Shown piece by piece: positions 1 through 57,611 of a stretch of 64,000 nt of DNA. How positions within the stretch are numbered: position 1 is the first letter of the stretch; the number at the start of each line of letters is the position of its first letter. The notes below the pieces were generated by a model, which was given only the letters and a program-made list of their open reading frames with translations, ran no database searches and had not been told where the DNA came from. Location of the stretch: NCBI GenBank assembly GCA_949752745.1, contig OX457028.1, positions 9,346,763-9,410,762 on the forward strand, written 5' to 3'. The position numbers and the translations under genes were made by a program. This stretch comes from Protula sp. h YS-2021. Lineage: Eukaryota > Annelida > Polychaeta > Sabellida > Serpulidae.

Positions 1-19
1 CTGTATTGTGATGTCATTT

Positions 20-600
20 TAACAGCTACTATTGAAGATCGAACGTAGTTTCTCACCCTGTGTTTGATTTTTATTTTCATGTGCCTCCATCCCCGGAGGA
101 AGGTGACTTTAATGGTCTCGGGGTGCATAACATATCATGTTGTCGGAACAATTTCTGACGTCAAAGGTAATATAAACACTCAAAAATATATAGAAATCTT
201 AGACGAGAACCTTTGTCCTGTGCTGGCTCAGCACTTCCAGGATCAAAGTTTTATTTTTCAAGATGACAATGCTCCAGTTCATCGAACAAGAATCGTCAGT
301 AAAGGTTGTCGTCTGCTCGGGATCTCATGGTGGTACTGGGGTCCCAAGCAGACGGCGCCCCTCTCAGAAATTATGTCCAAGAGAACAATATTCACACATC
401 AGACTGGCCAGCACAGTCTCCTGATTTGAATATCATGGAGAATGTGGGGTTAATCTTAAAGCGAGAGGTCCAAAATTGATGTAGCAACAGCTCAAGCGCT
501 TTACAGCCCTATTCCAGCTCGTTTAGCGGAGGTGACAAAGATGAAAGGCCATCTCACTAAATATTGAGGTAAAGATTGTGTTGTTAAGCAAATTAAATGA
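20..600 (+). pseudogene. Tc1/mariner transposase remnant (C-terminal half)
   Basis: The translation of 64-300 gives the end of a Tc1-type DDE transposase, with a GNINTQKYIEILDE stretch and the catalytic motif FQDDNAPVH. The frame is then lost over about 60 bases of unrelated sequence (roughly 298-365). It resumes in another frame at about 370 with NNIHTSDWPAQSPDLN, the block that precedes the third acidic residue. The N-terminal DNA-binding half lies outside the window or is gone. This is a dead copy, inserted downstream of the last visible exon of the lectin/CUB gene or in its next intron. Confidence 0.85.
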
Positions 601-871
601 AGTTTGAATTACAAACCATTTAACGCCAAACGCGTCGCCATTTTGAAAGTGACGAAGACTTCTGGTACGTGACTGTATGTTCAGTAAATGTCAATTTCAC
701 AACAAATCAGTTTTAAATCATTCAATGTAGGATTCTCAAAGATTTTTCGAAAAATATATTTTCCAACAGATTTCAAATTTCGTCACTATGATATTGCGTT
801 ATTAGCTTGGGTAAGATCACTTGCATTGGATTGTAATGTGCATGAAGAAAATCACGTGACAAATATGACCA

Positions 872-1224
872 ATGCACGAATAGGACTACTGCACAAATAG
901 GATAACCGCACAAATAAGACCATCGCACAAATAGGACCACCGCACAATTTGGACCACCACGCAAATAAGACCACAGCACAAATAAGACCACCGCACAAAT
1001 AAGGCCATCGCACAAATAGGACCACCGCACAAATAAGACTATCGCACAATTTTGACCACCACACAAATAAGACCACCGCACAAATAAGACCACCTCACAA
1101 ATAAGGCCATCACACAAATAGGACAACCGCACAAATAGGACCACGGCACAAATAAGACTATCGCACAATGTTGACCACCACACAAATAAGACTACAGCAC
1201 AAATAAGACCGCCAAACAAATAGG
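872..1224. repeat. 17-bp minisatellite
   Basis: About 20 imperfect tandem copies of ACCACCGCACAAATAAG. The unit length is not a multiple of three and few stops occur, so the array produces long meaningless ORFs on the minus strand. It lies in the intron after exon 1369-1646 of the minus-strand gene. Confidence 0.9.
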
Positions 1225-1368
1225 ACCACCTTCCAAACCCTGCATCTTAGCCGATTTTCGATGGAACAAAAGCTCGTTATTGTAGGTTTAGGTGGAATAT
1301 ACTGATGTGTGAAAATACTGCAATTTGTGCAAATTTTTGTATTTTTTATAACATTGCTATAAACATAC

Positions 1369-45441
<44,073 letters not shown>

Positions 45442-45486
45442 TGTACTAGTGGTAAGCGACTGACATCTCAAGGCATCGAAGCTGTG

Positions 45487-45492
45487 TTTATA
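45487..45492 (-). promoter_or_regulatory. TATA box of exon A promoter
   Basis: TATAAA on the minus strand 46-51 bases upstream of the exon A ATG, leaving a 5' UTR of about 20 bases if transcription starts 25-30 bases downstream. Confidence 0.55.
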
Positions 45493-45528
45493 GGGCAGTG
45501 TGTCTAGCAGTGTGTGCCCAATCACTCA

Positions 45529-45562
45529 CTTCCTTCCTTCCTTCCTTCCTTCCTTCCTTCCT

Positions 45563-45630
<68 letters not shown>

Positions 45631-45932
45631 TCCTTCTTCCTTCCTTCATTCCTTCCTTCTGTCCTTCCTCCGTTCCTTCCTTCTTTCTTTCTTTCTTTCT
45701 TTCTTTTTTTCTTCTTTCTTTTTTCCTTCCTTTCTTTTTTTCTATCTTTCGTTCTTTCTTTCTTTCTTTCTTTCTTTTTTTCTTCTTTTCTTTCTTTTTT
45801 CTTTTCTTTCTTTCTTTCGTTCTTTCTTTCTCTCTTTCATTTTCTTTCTTTCTTTCTGTCTGTCTGTCTTTCTTTCTTTTTTCATTCTTTCCTCTCTTTT
45901 TCCTTTCTTTCTCTCTTCCCTCTGTTTTTTTT
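45529..45932. repeat. GGAA/GAAA polypurine microsatellite upstream of exon A
   Basis: On the minus strand this is (GGAA)8 nearest the gene, then about 350 bp of GAAA-rich sequence. It starts about 90 bases upstream of the ATG and produces long Phe/Ser plus-strand ORFs that are artefacts. Confidence 0.93.
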
Positions 45933-46008
45933 TATTTTTGTTGTTTGTTTTTTGCTTATTAGAAATTTTAGTGACCCGCTCGTGGGATGAAAGGGAAGTT
46001 CGATTTTC

Positions 46009-46010
<2 letters not shown>

Positions 46011-46065
<55 letters not shown>

Positions 46066-46083
46066 TTATTATTATTATTATTA
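46011..46083. repeat. (TA)n then (ATT)n microsatellite
   Basis: About 50 bp of TA followed by ATT units. Confidence 0.95.
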
Positions 46084-47389
46084 CATAGATGCCATTGTAA
46101 AATTCGGGGAATAATTTTTTACTGAATTCTTAATATTTCTTAAATATAGACTGCAAATTAAAAATCTGTTAAGATAAAAAAATAAAAAAGAGTGATCGAT
46201 GCCATAAGTAAAATTGATTCCTTGTTATAAAGAATGAGATACATGTATTATGGTTGTTAGAACAAAATTTCTTAGTAATTGATTGCTGTATCAGCAAAAA
46301 ATGTCATTTCCAGTAATTATCAGTAACTATCAGTTTGACTGAGTTTTGTTAAATCTGTACCGGTTACATCTGAAAGGACAATTAAAAAGGTTGATTTTTC
46401 CTTTGATTAATCTTACAACAAGTATCACAGGAACCCGTGTTATTACTATGAGATTATCAGCCGGCGATGGACGAACGGACACACAATAAGGCAGAGGGAC
46501 AGAATGATAGAGAGACAGACAGATAAACACACAGACGGACAACACTCAAACTTATAGTCCCTCCCTTTATGGGCTAAAGCCCTGGTGTTGGAGGTGGTAG
46601 GGGGGGGGGGGGCTAAAATAATTGCCATCTAACAAAATAATAAGCTGTACAAGATGGAGCTGTTCTAGCCCCCAGCCGTAACCTCGTGCAGTTCCCATTA
46701 CGTCAGTCGCTAATTGCGTCTCGCTTATTCCTTGTGAAGGCCTCCTCGCATGGCTAATCAGTCTCATTTTGATGTTGGCTTGTCCGTATCTTGCGTTTTC
46801 TTGGCGATAATAGGCGCTATTACCCCTTCATATTCTCGACTGAAGGCTTCTGAAAAGTAAAGTTTTCTAATCTAATGATTTTACCTAATCTAATTGTTTT
46901 TATTGCAATTTCTAAAACTACAGTTCATTAATTTAGGATGTATAAGCACATTGTCACATAAAATAGAAGCGATCACTCGAAGCAACAGCTCACTAAAGAC
47001 AATCGTAAGCAATTTTGAGAAAGTTGCTTTTAAAAATCAAACGATTACACGAAGTGAATTAAACAATACAGTGTAAAAATAACGCTTTTACTTCGAAAAA
47101 CCCCGAATTCTCCAATTTTATGCGGGTTTCTGATGTGGTTATAAAAGACTCACGTATTCATAGAAGAAAATTTTCCAATCTAGGTCATCTCAGTCGTGAT
47201 CTAGATCTAAGCCAATCAGAATCGTTGGTACCTGGAACATGCGTCTAGATCTCAGCCAATCAGAATCGTTGGTACGCTAGTACCAAGCCTTATTCTGATT
47301 TTGTGTGTGTTACAAACCACACGCGTTTTAGGCAAGCAGCAATTTTTTCTTGCCGCCATCAGCTAAAAATAGTTTATCCATATTTAACC
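46084..47389. other. Intergenic, no gene seen
   Basis: AT-rich sequence with a G-run at 46600-46612 and a short direct repeat AGCCAATCAGAATCGTTGGTAC at about 47210 and 47252. No gene recognised. Confidence 0.6.
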
Positions 47390-47790
47390 CATGGCAAGCT
47401 GTCAGTTTGCAAGGGTTATATAAATTTGTGCGAGCAGCCGTTCGTCATTTTTTCTTCTTAACAGTTTTCCGATTTTCTTGTGTCTTCTTCTTCTCTGACA
47501 CTGTGGGCCCTAGGACCATGAAACGTGGAACTTATGCAGAGCTTCATCTGAACGTGTGCATGTCACTTTTTATTTTTGTCTTCGATTTTGTTTTCTTTGT
47601 TAAAACGCCATGTGAAAAGAGCGCATTTTTTGCAAGTAAAAGCGGAGCATATAACGTACAGCACAGAAAAACGCACAATTACTCAGGTTTGTGCGAGTTC
47701 TCCCTGCGTAAACAGATAACACAGCGTAGGCCTGATCAGTCAATCAAATCTTAAGTCAACAAAAACGAAACGCTGCTCGGCTTATAAGAC
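47390..47790 (+). repeat. Interspersed repeat, copy B
   Basis: Homologous to 7245-7620 in the same orientation (see copy A). It lies about 1.2 kb upstream of the decayed DIRS-like element and may belong to it. Confidence 0.8.
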
Positions 47791-49019
47791 GTATTCAAGC
47801 TGTGTTGTGGGCAGAAAGAAGGACAGAAAGTATTTCTTCTAGTTCAAGTTTTGAACTCAAGATCTTGATTATTTTGAGTTTTCTGCAATTTCATTTTTTG
47901 GTCAATTTTGTGATCAAATCGCCAGACAAACCACAAGCCTGATGTAGGAACGTGAGTGAACAGTGTTCCAAACTGGGCAATAGGGTCTGATTTGTAGTAA
48001 GACACATATTGACAACACACATAACTTACAACGGATGTGTTTAGTCTACCGACGACAATGTGTTATTTACATAAAGCATTGTCCTTTTGGTTAAATGGGC
48101 GTCTAAATGTGAAGCAAAGTCTTGTATTCCGCAAACTTTTATTATTAAAAACAGTCAAAGGATAATTTTTTCCCAGAAGGTTTAGAAAGGACATGCAGCA
48201 GTTGAAGCTTTTCACCTGTAGAATCTTGGAAGATTTCAGATCAAACGGCAAAACGTTAAGCGATCATTGACAAGATACAACAAAGAGAGAGGTTATTCTT
48301 GCTGTCATTGTCACACAATACCTTAAATGATAAAACGTTTGAAAGTACTTGAAAGCATTGCCCCATTATTGCATGCTAAAACGGTAGAAACACGCAGAAC
48401 TTCATAAGAAAGTAAGTATAGGGTTACACATACAACAAGACACAAGTGATATAACACACTCTAATTTTTCATGCAGTGATACAAATAGCATCACCTCGTG
48501 CCTAGTCTGCAACTTAAGTACGAACCGCTCTTATTTATTACAATAACAATTCAACTTCAAATGATTAAAAAGTGCTCCGTATTAACTGATGTTGACCAAT
48601 TTAACGCTTTTTTCTATTAAGTCAATTCATCCATTACGAATTCCGTTTTTCTTTCCGAAAAAAAGTTAACGTATTGGAGCTTTCTTTAACTTCGCAAAAA
48701 CTTGGAATCCGTTTATCTGCACTTTTAGACGGGTTTCCCTTCCACGCAAAAAAAAAAAAAGAAACTGTTTTGTCGCAGTTAGAACGGTTCAGATATCCAT
48801 TCATCAACCAATTAGATTAAGGGAATCCTGTGGTATCTCACTAATGAAATAGGGTATTCCCTTTAAGCGTGGTTCTTCAAACACACCCCTTTCTGTGTAC
48901 TCCAAAATTTCTTGTCTGGGAAACTAGTTAAAAAGTGCAAATTTACTTCAATTTTATTTTATGTAACTAATAAAGGACTAATTGATCATAATCTAAAATT
49001 TAGATAACTTTGGTTCAAG
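47791..49019. other. Intergenic, no gene seen
   Basis: AT-rich sequence between copy B and the DIRS-like region. No ORF with family resemblance. Confidence 0.55.
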
Positions 49020-52000
49020 TAAAAAGCATAATGCAGTGGTTGTAACTTATGTCTGGTAGATGTTGAGTTTACACCCAGCGGTGAAATTTTTGTACGTCCC
49101 CAGAAGTGTGCCTCCTATTCTCTACAAGGAGCTACAGGATCGAGAATCAGTGACTGGTTCCAGCACACATCGTCTAGGTGTTGGTTTGGAGTCTTTACAA
49201 TAGGCATTGCTAGCATCGACTCCAAGGTTTATTCAGCTGTATGGCTTAGGAAATGGCCAGTTTTCGCTTAAGCTTGCATTCAAGGACATGATCGATCTTG
49301 TCAGAACAAGTTCTGCATTACTGATCTTTGTGTGGGTGGAAAGAGATGCTTTTGGAGGTTTCCAGGGCTTGTGGCACCTTTTAGAGCCACACTTCCGTAA
49401 TGGGACAGTCAAGGACCGTTACCTCACGTTCCCCAGTCGGAGGTGTTAAGATTTGACCTGGATCCATACTTGGGTGCTATTGTCCGTACTGGGCAGTCCG
49501 ATGAGAACACACACTTAAAAACCTCTCCGTTCGCCTAGAATTGTTTAAATTGACTTCTGACTGCGACGTAGGATGATATTGTTGCACTTAGGTCACTGAA
49601 TAAAGCTGGTAACACAGTTATTTCATGACCTCATTTTCTGATTGTTTTTCAGACATGACAGAGGTTACCCTGCGGTCACAACCGGACGTTCTACAGTGCA
49701 CACACCCATCGGCCTCTAACAACCCGGGGTCTGGTACTTTGTATTGAATCGCAAACTTATTGAGAATGCTAGTACATGTCACATAAGAACTGGAAAGTTA
49801 TATATAGAAATCAACCTAAAACGACCGCAAGAGAGACAGACGCAGAGTCTTACCCACTTCTTTCATCACACAGAATACCATGAAAAAAGGCAAGCTCTGT
49901 GATTATGGATCAGGTATCCACGCCGGTTCTGGTGGATACTGGGGCCGAGTCCGACACAGCGTTGAGTCAGAAAAAAGCCGCCGAATTGGATATTTTGGAG
50001 GGTGATGAGCCCGATCCTGCGCAAGACATGGGCTACTGGCCAGCCGAACCATGATAAGCTACCTATTTTGCCAGATCTCTCACTACCGGGGGAAGACATA
50101 TCCCTCCACCCCATGGCTTCTTCTACCACAGTACCCGAGGATGTTTCGTTTAAGAACGCCATCCGCCTTGTTAACGCCAACTGTGGTACGCCATGTGTGG
50201 ACGACCCTTCCCCCCACGGATGACGTCGAAACTGTGCTACTGAATCAAGACACTTGTGTTGTCCTGGCTACGAGCATTGCCAATGCTGTGAATGTACGTT
50301 CTAAAGAATTTAAAGAAATGGATGCCAAAGAAGATCATACCTTATCCATTGGATTTCATCCGTCTAAGCAAGGTTCTGTTACCTTACCGCTCGTCCGATG
50401 ATCAGATCCTACCTGGGGCACTGGAGCAGCCAGCTAAGCAAACGGTTCCTACATTCCCTGAATGGAAAAGGGTGTCAGGACCATTACGACCTCTTCCCGT
50501 CATGCCCTTAATATCATGTCCTTTCTGTACTATACAATAAAAGCCTTAAGGAATAGCTGGGCGGATTTACATCTCTGTGATCCGGTTGCCGCCAAGAGTC
50601 TGCAATGGTTGTACCTCGCGACGCTCTCGACCTTTCTGATGACATCCATGGTCTACCTGAGGCGAGAAAATTTCTTCCAACACTGTTGGCCCAGTGTCAA
50701 GGGGATTTGGAGATGCCACCATTTCCGTCGAGAAAGAGCTATCCTTCGCCTACTGCTTCCTCCCTATCCGAGGAAGTGGAAAGGGTAAATCAAGGGAGAT
50801 GTTCACTGTCACCAGTGAAACGCAAGAAATCACGGCGCACTCCGTTGGAACAGTCCAGGTCCGGTTCCCATGTGCAGTCATCCCCATCCAAGAGGGTCAA
50901 GCCAGCAGGAGACAGTAAGTCTGAGGGGCACACAGAGCAGTACAAGTAGCAGCCAACCGAAGTAGCTTTGGAGACGAAGGTCTTGTCTCTTGGTGATACT
51001 CTTCTTGGCTTAGAAGAACCCGTAGGCGAAGGCTAGCTGAAGTTTGGCAAATCTGAGAGCTGGGCGCCTGTCGAAGATTAGTTCGGTGCCTCAAGGTACC
51101 CACTCCCTTTCAGAAGGAATCCGATGGCTTTGTCTTACCTCCCAGGTACCGTTTAGCCTAGTCACTGCCTTTCCTCGGGACTCTGAGCCCTACAGAAAAT
51201 GCTACTGGGCTTTCGAGTCATAGGAGCTATAGAGAAAATGCCAGAAAATCAGCCAGGTTGCTTCAACAGCGTTTTTCTGGAGCCCAAAAAGTAGGGGGGT
51301 TGGTGGTTAGTGGTAGATCTCTCATCCCTCAACGAGTTTCTGCAAGTGACCTAGTTTCAGACGGACATGGCTCAAGTCATAAAAGAAACTCTCCATGCAG
51401 CGATGTTGGGCACTTCGATAGACCTATCCTACGCTTGTCTCCACGCTATACAAAAATAATTTGTTCAGGAAATACCTCTGTTTCTAGATAGAAGATAAAC
51501 GCTTCTGGTTTCTAGCACTCCCCTTCGGCTTTTTCACAGCCCTGTATGTATTCTTGAAGGTCATGATTGTTCTGAAGTCATGGGCTCATTTCAAGGTATG
51601 CTAGTGTTCCAGCCCCTGGGCAAGTGGTTTCTGGTCCACTTACACAGAAAGACTGCCCATCTCCAGACAATCCAGCTGATCAGAAAGGCCTTGCAGGTAG
51701 GTTTCCAAGTCCGACTTGATTCCAAAACAGGACATTCTTTTCCCAGGGAAAAGCCCGATCACTCCCCACCTTGGAAAGATAGCAAAAAATTTTCACGAGC
51801 CATCCTAAGCATACCCGTAGACCCAGAAGGTAAATCTAAAGACCATGTAATCACTTTTGGGCCTGCTAGTGGCTTCCAAAAAATGGTGCGTTTAGGCCGT
51901 CTGCATAAGAGTCTCTTCCAGGGGCAGGTAAGACTGGCTCTGATTCAAAGAAGGTCCCCTCAAGGCCAGAACGAATGTCTCACAGAGTGTCCTGTTTTCC

Positions 52001-52640
52001 TTTCTTTGATGGTGCGACCAGGGGGTCATAAACGAGTAAGAACCTTTCCACCACTTCCCTCAGAGTTAACACTTCAGACTAATGCCTCCATGGAGGGGTA
52101 GGGGATCCATTGTCAGGGTCAGAAGTAGATTGAAAAGTAGCCCCTTTCATGTGCCGGTACAATATCAATTGACTGGAGCTTTGAGTGGTCTTGATAGTCC
52201 TAAACAGCCTTCCAGCCTTCAACAGGAGTGTCCTAGTACTCCTACACAACTCCGCAGCAGTGGCATACCTAAACAATCAGGGAGGGACCAGGTCACCCTA
52301 TCTGCCTGGGGTTCCAAATCCTATCACTGGCCCGACAATACCGAGTTGTTATCACGGTTCGTCACCTGTCAAGGAAACGTGCCAGCCGACCTGGCCTGCA
52401 AAACAGGCCAGGTTATCCACACGGAAGAAGTGTCAGGTTCAGTCATCCTTTCAGTGGGTAGCGTGTCAATCCACATAGAGTCCCCTACTCTGAACGTGTT
52501 TGCCAGTGCAATAACAACTCGGTTTCCGATGTTCATTTCTACATGCCGGGATCGAACTGCCTGTGGACGCTCTCAAATGCCCATGGCCCACTCAGAAAGT
52601 GCTTTATGTCTTCCCCCAAAGCCCAAGATAAATAATTGTA
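49020..52640 (+). mobile_element. Decayed DIRS/Ngaro-like retrotransposon
   Basis: Three pieces of a DIRS-type polyprotein are readable in shifting frames. A gag-like Ser/Lys-rich stretch (about 50600-50945) ends in SKRVKPAGDSKSEG. Reverse transcriptase is seen at about 51510-51570 as LPFGFFTALYVFLKVM, the LPFGL..AP..F motif. RNase H is seen at 52074-52300 as TNASMEG and AAVAYLNNQGGTRS. Many stops and frameshifts; termini not located. No tyrosine recombinase recognised. Confidence 0.8.
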
Positions 52641-53279
52641 AGCTATATATTTACACACTCTTATCCAAGTTGCAAGTTTTTCTCAGATCAAGCACTGCCA
52701 TTTTTATCAAGTTTAAGAAATTCCGGAGTAGGTTGTTTAACTTTAATGACAATTAAAACAACCTCGCATTTCAGGGAAGCTATCACATTTTGGAGCCTTA
52801 AATTCGGAAAGTTTTCAAAGTGGCTAAAAATTACAAGCAGTTTACAAAGTGGCTGACTGAACATCAAATTTAGCAATAGCCTGCAATTTTCAGGCAGTCT
52901 ATAAACTGTCCGCTTTGACCCTTTGCCTGTGACATATACATATATATGGAATAGACAAATAGTGGGATCAAGCTCTTGAAATGTCCAAAATTATCGTCCT
53001 TACGTATGCACTCCATGAGTAGTTTGTATTTGTAACCATTTTAAATGTTTAACATTTGAATTTGTGACTTAGAATTTTTTAGATAAGGAAACGTTGTTTA
53101 TGCTAAACCAATGCCTGACATCACCTCAGAGATGTTCGACAACATTTGCATCTGCATTTACTATTTGTACCCTTCAGTTGTAAAAAACATGCATTTGATC
53201 TAAATTCTAACACATTTTAATTCAACCTTCTTGTCATTTTTGGATTGCACCACCGTAACCATTACACCAGACTCCTGTT

Positions 53280-53695
53280 TGACATTGTAGTGATACTGGG
53301 ACTGGTGATGGTACTGGGAACGGTACTGGTACTAGTGATGGTTCATATACTGGGGATGATAATGACACTGGTGAGAGTACTGGTGTTGTTATTGATACTA
53401 GCATTGCTGATGATACTGGTGATGGTTATGGCACTGGTGATGGTACTATTACTGGTGATATCACTGTTAATAATGATAGGCAAATACTGGTGATAGTATT
53501 GCTACTGATAGTAATACTGCTACTGGTGATAGTACTTGTACTGGAGATGATATTGGTTTTGATGAGAGTTTTGGTGATGATACTGGTACAGGTGATGGTT
53601 ATAATACTGGTGATGACACTAGTTTTGGTGATGGTACTGGTACGGTTGATGCTACTGGCACTGGTGATAATACTGGTACTGGTGGTAAGTTGTTT
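53280..53695. repeat. ACTGGTGATGGT-type minisatellite
   Basis: Irregular tandem units of ACTGGTGATGGTACTGGT. Hydrophobic or Thr/Ser-rich ORFs on both strands are artefacts. Confidence 0.85.
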
Positions 53696-55150
53696 CTTTT
53701 TCCTTTCCCTCATTTGTTCAAAACTGAGAATTAAAATAAGTCAGCACTTTTATAAAAGCTACCCTTCATGTATTTTAAATATCAATACAAAAAAGTAGTT
53801 ATATTAAGCATTGCTGGTGAAAAGTAACTGTCCGGCGTACCGGGACGCGCTTGTACAAATCACTTGCCACTCGTTAATTGCATTATATACTATAATGTGA
53901 AATTTCAAAGCCTATCCAAAGTCAGTAAAAGTTCGCTATGCTGGAAAAGTATTTACAAGTTGCCTTTTCAGTTTTTTTTTCAGAATTTTTATCGAAATAT
54001 TTTTGTTTGTAAGTATGGTGGATCTTATTTTTTATTAACACATTTAAAGTGAGAAAATTATATGCTCTGGCCACGCACAAAACATTCTATTCTTTCAATC
54101 CTTTTACGGATAAATTCCCTATGGGAAGTTAAAAAATCATCCCAAAAGGGCCCATCAAGCATTTTTGAATAATTCAAAATGAGCTAGTTTTAGCCGGAGG
54201 ACCAATAGCACACTTGATAGAGTAGCACATCTTGTGCTGGTTAGATGAAAGCATGCAATTATTGTTTTCAAGATAATAACAAAATGGTGTCCAGACCAAG
54301 AGTTTTAAGCGTTCACACTGTACTACAGTTATTTGTGATTTATATGGGTGCACATTATGTCACTTATAGTGGTACAGCTTTTGTTTTTACTTGTGATTAA
54401 AAAAGGAAGATCTCGGTCAAATAGCCCCTATAATTCTCCCACACTGTTTCTATGATAACTATTGTCATCAGCCAGGAAGGCTGCGAACTTTTTTCTTTTG
54501 ATAAGAGATTACACCCAAACAACGCCTATAATCTCTAATTCTCCTGAACTGTTACTGTGGTGACTATGGTCATCAGTCAAGGGCTGTGTTTTTTTGCATT
54601 GGACAACACAACCAAACAACCTCTATAATTGTCATAATTATTTTCTATGATAACTATTGCTATCAGTCAAAGAGGCCGCGGGTTATGTTCTTTTTATAGA
54701 TTACAATAAATAAAAATCAAAATATTGATGGTAACTGGCACATATAAAAAGAGTAACATGCTCTAGGTATTTAAGTTAAAGAAAACAAGCTGAGATTTTA
54801 GAGAGAACATTATTTATTTTAAACAGATTTTTGCCAATAGGTTTCAACAACAACGTAAACAATGCCATAAAGGTAAGTTATAACAAGGTCTTTTATACAG
54901 GCGTTAGATATTTTTGGCACAAAACATCTACTATCTTAATAATTTTCCATTCTTGGATTAAAATCATTGATATGACGTCATAGATTTAAATCTATTATCA
55001 TATTGATAATCTTCTGGTTAACAAATGTTACCTGTGGTTTGTGACTAAACATTGGCAAATGACTGACACAAGAGGTTTACACACAGTGTATCTTAAAATA
55101 AGCTTACAAAACCCTACAAAAGGCCAAGTACGAATGCGTTTATATATATG

Positions 55151-55973
<823 letters not shown>

Positions 55974-57461
55974 AGAAAGACAGAGAAAGCAAATTTTAAA
56001 TTTGCTTTGTAAAAGCTTCAATCAACTATATGTCTTTATAACGCATGAAAAACTTGGGTCTTTACAACACACAATTTACTACATCATACAGCCACGTTGT
56101 CGAGGTTATTATTGAAAAATTCCAATTATACTATATAGTTTTAAATACTAAACATCTTGCAGATTTGTCATATAACAATAGTCAGATAATATTGCTTGTT
56201 ACGTTTTATACGTTACAACACACAAACGAGCAATTGAACATTCAATCCGTCACATACTGTGCATTGTACTAAAAAAGTTCCGAGACTCGCCTCTAAACAA
56301 ATTTCTGAATTTTCTTCGCGATATGATTTCCGTAAAGATAGCACTGTAGCGGTATGTGTGCTATCACAACATATGTTTACCTTCTTTACGTTAACATTCC
56401 AAATTCAATTTCTTTATGCATGATTTTGGATTTCGAGTTCTATCAAATTTCAGTAAAAAATTCAAATTCAACTGCTTAGTTTCTATCAACACTCTATAAA
56501 TGCTTTTCTCATTGTCAGAAACGTAACCTGTAGAAACATAACCAGTTTTGCAGATGATTGGTAATTCATACTTAAATACTTGATAATCCAGGACCATGAA
56601 AATATTATCTGACAGTACTATGAGTTACGTTAGATGTACCAATACGGTTTACAGAGAGAGACACATAGATCAGCATAACTGTGTTCTGGTATGCTGGGCG
56701 GATACAGGTCGTTGTCAAGCGGTGTGGGCGAGTTTAAAATTTTTCAGTCAAACTTTTTCTGAAAACAAGCAGTTAAAATTTTTTTTCAATTTAAGGGCGG
56801 ATTGCCAGCCCCGAATCCTCTGGATTCTGCACGGGTAAACATAACAGTTCTTTGGTGTGTGTTAGTTTGTGGCGTCACCTGACTCTTACTGAGACGCACT
56901 GTTTAGCTTCGTAGAGGCTGTCTTCATCGACTTTGTTCCATACAGGGCTGCTTTCTTTTTGGCTCTATATCAACATTAAAACAAGAATTGTTCACAAGAC
57001 TCATTTAAAAAACACATATAAACTGTCTCAAAAACTACATCAGTATAATTTTATGATTTCATGTAAAAGGCTATAAATAGGTATTGTCTTGTTTCTCGTT
57101 TTACCATATGATGTGGCAATAGCGTCCAAAAAAGTCACCAATAATTTAAGCTTCATTACTGTTGCTATTTTATGACTGTCAAAGTCAGCTTTTTTGGCCT
57201 GTGTGTCACAATAGCATACGCCATTGCAGAGGGCACAGACCCAGATTGGAATTCAGAATCCAAGTAAGACGGGGGCAGCTCTCCACCATTATGGATTATC
57301 TAAGTGCCAGATATCGTAGGAAATTGATTATCAGGATAGTCTTGACAGCCGGCGATAAATGGAGGAACAGATGGACGAAAGTTGATAAACAGACACACGA
57401 ACAGCTTCCAAATTAAGCCCCCCCCCCCCAATCAACAGCCTAAGGAAGAGAAAGCTTTTGT

Positions 57462-57611
57462 TTACTTCTTGAAGTTGATTGCTGATATAGTATACAGCAC
57501 TGGATTGACTGCAGAGTTGAGCGGCAGAATGAAAACAGCAATCCATGCCGATACCTGCGGTGCAATTGCTGCTCCACCTAGTGCCGCAAATCCTATCATA
57601 ATGATGGGCAC
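57462..57611 (-). CDS. Gene B exon: TM6 end, TM7 and stop
   Basis: Phase 0 acceptor TTTGTTAG. It encodes VPIIMIGFAALGG, then WIAVFILPLNSAVNPVLYT and INFKK before TAA, an unusually short tail. The sequence AAGAAGTAAACA could instead be a donor (AA|GTAAAC) leading to a further tail exon. Confidence 0.9.
   Translation of the reverse strand: MPIIMIGFAALGGAAIAPQVSAWIAVFILPLNSAVNPVLYTISAINFKK

Noticed and set aside
872..1224. Regular short repeats resembling a CRISPR array
   Set aside because: There are no unique spacers; units are contiguous. Other regular arrays in the window are also minisatellites in an animal genome.
45498..46063. Ser/Phe-rich plus-strand ORFs of 154-187 residues
   Set aside because: CCTT/CTTT microsatellite upstream of exon A.
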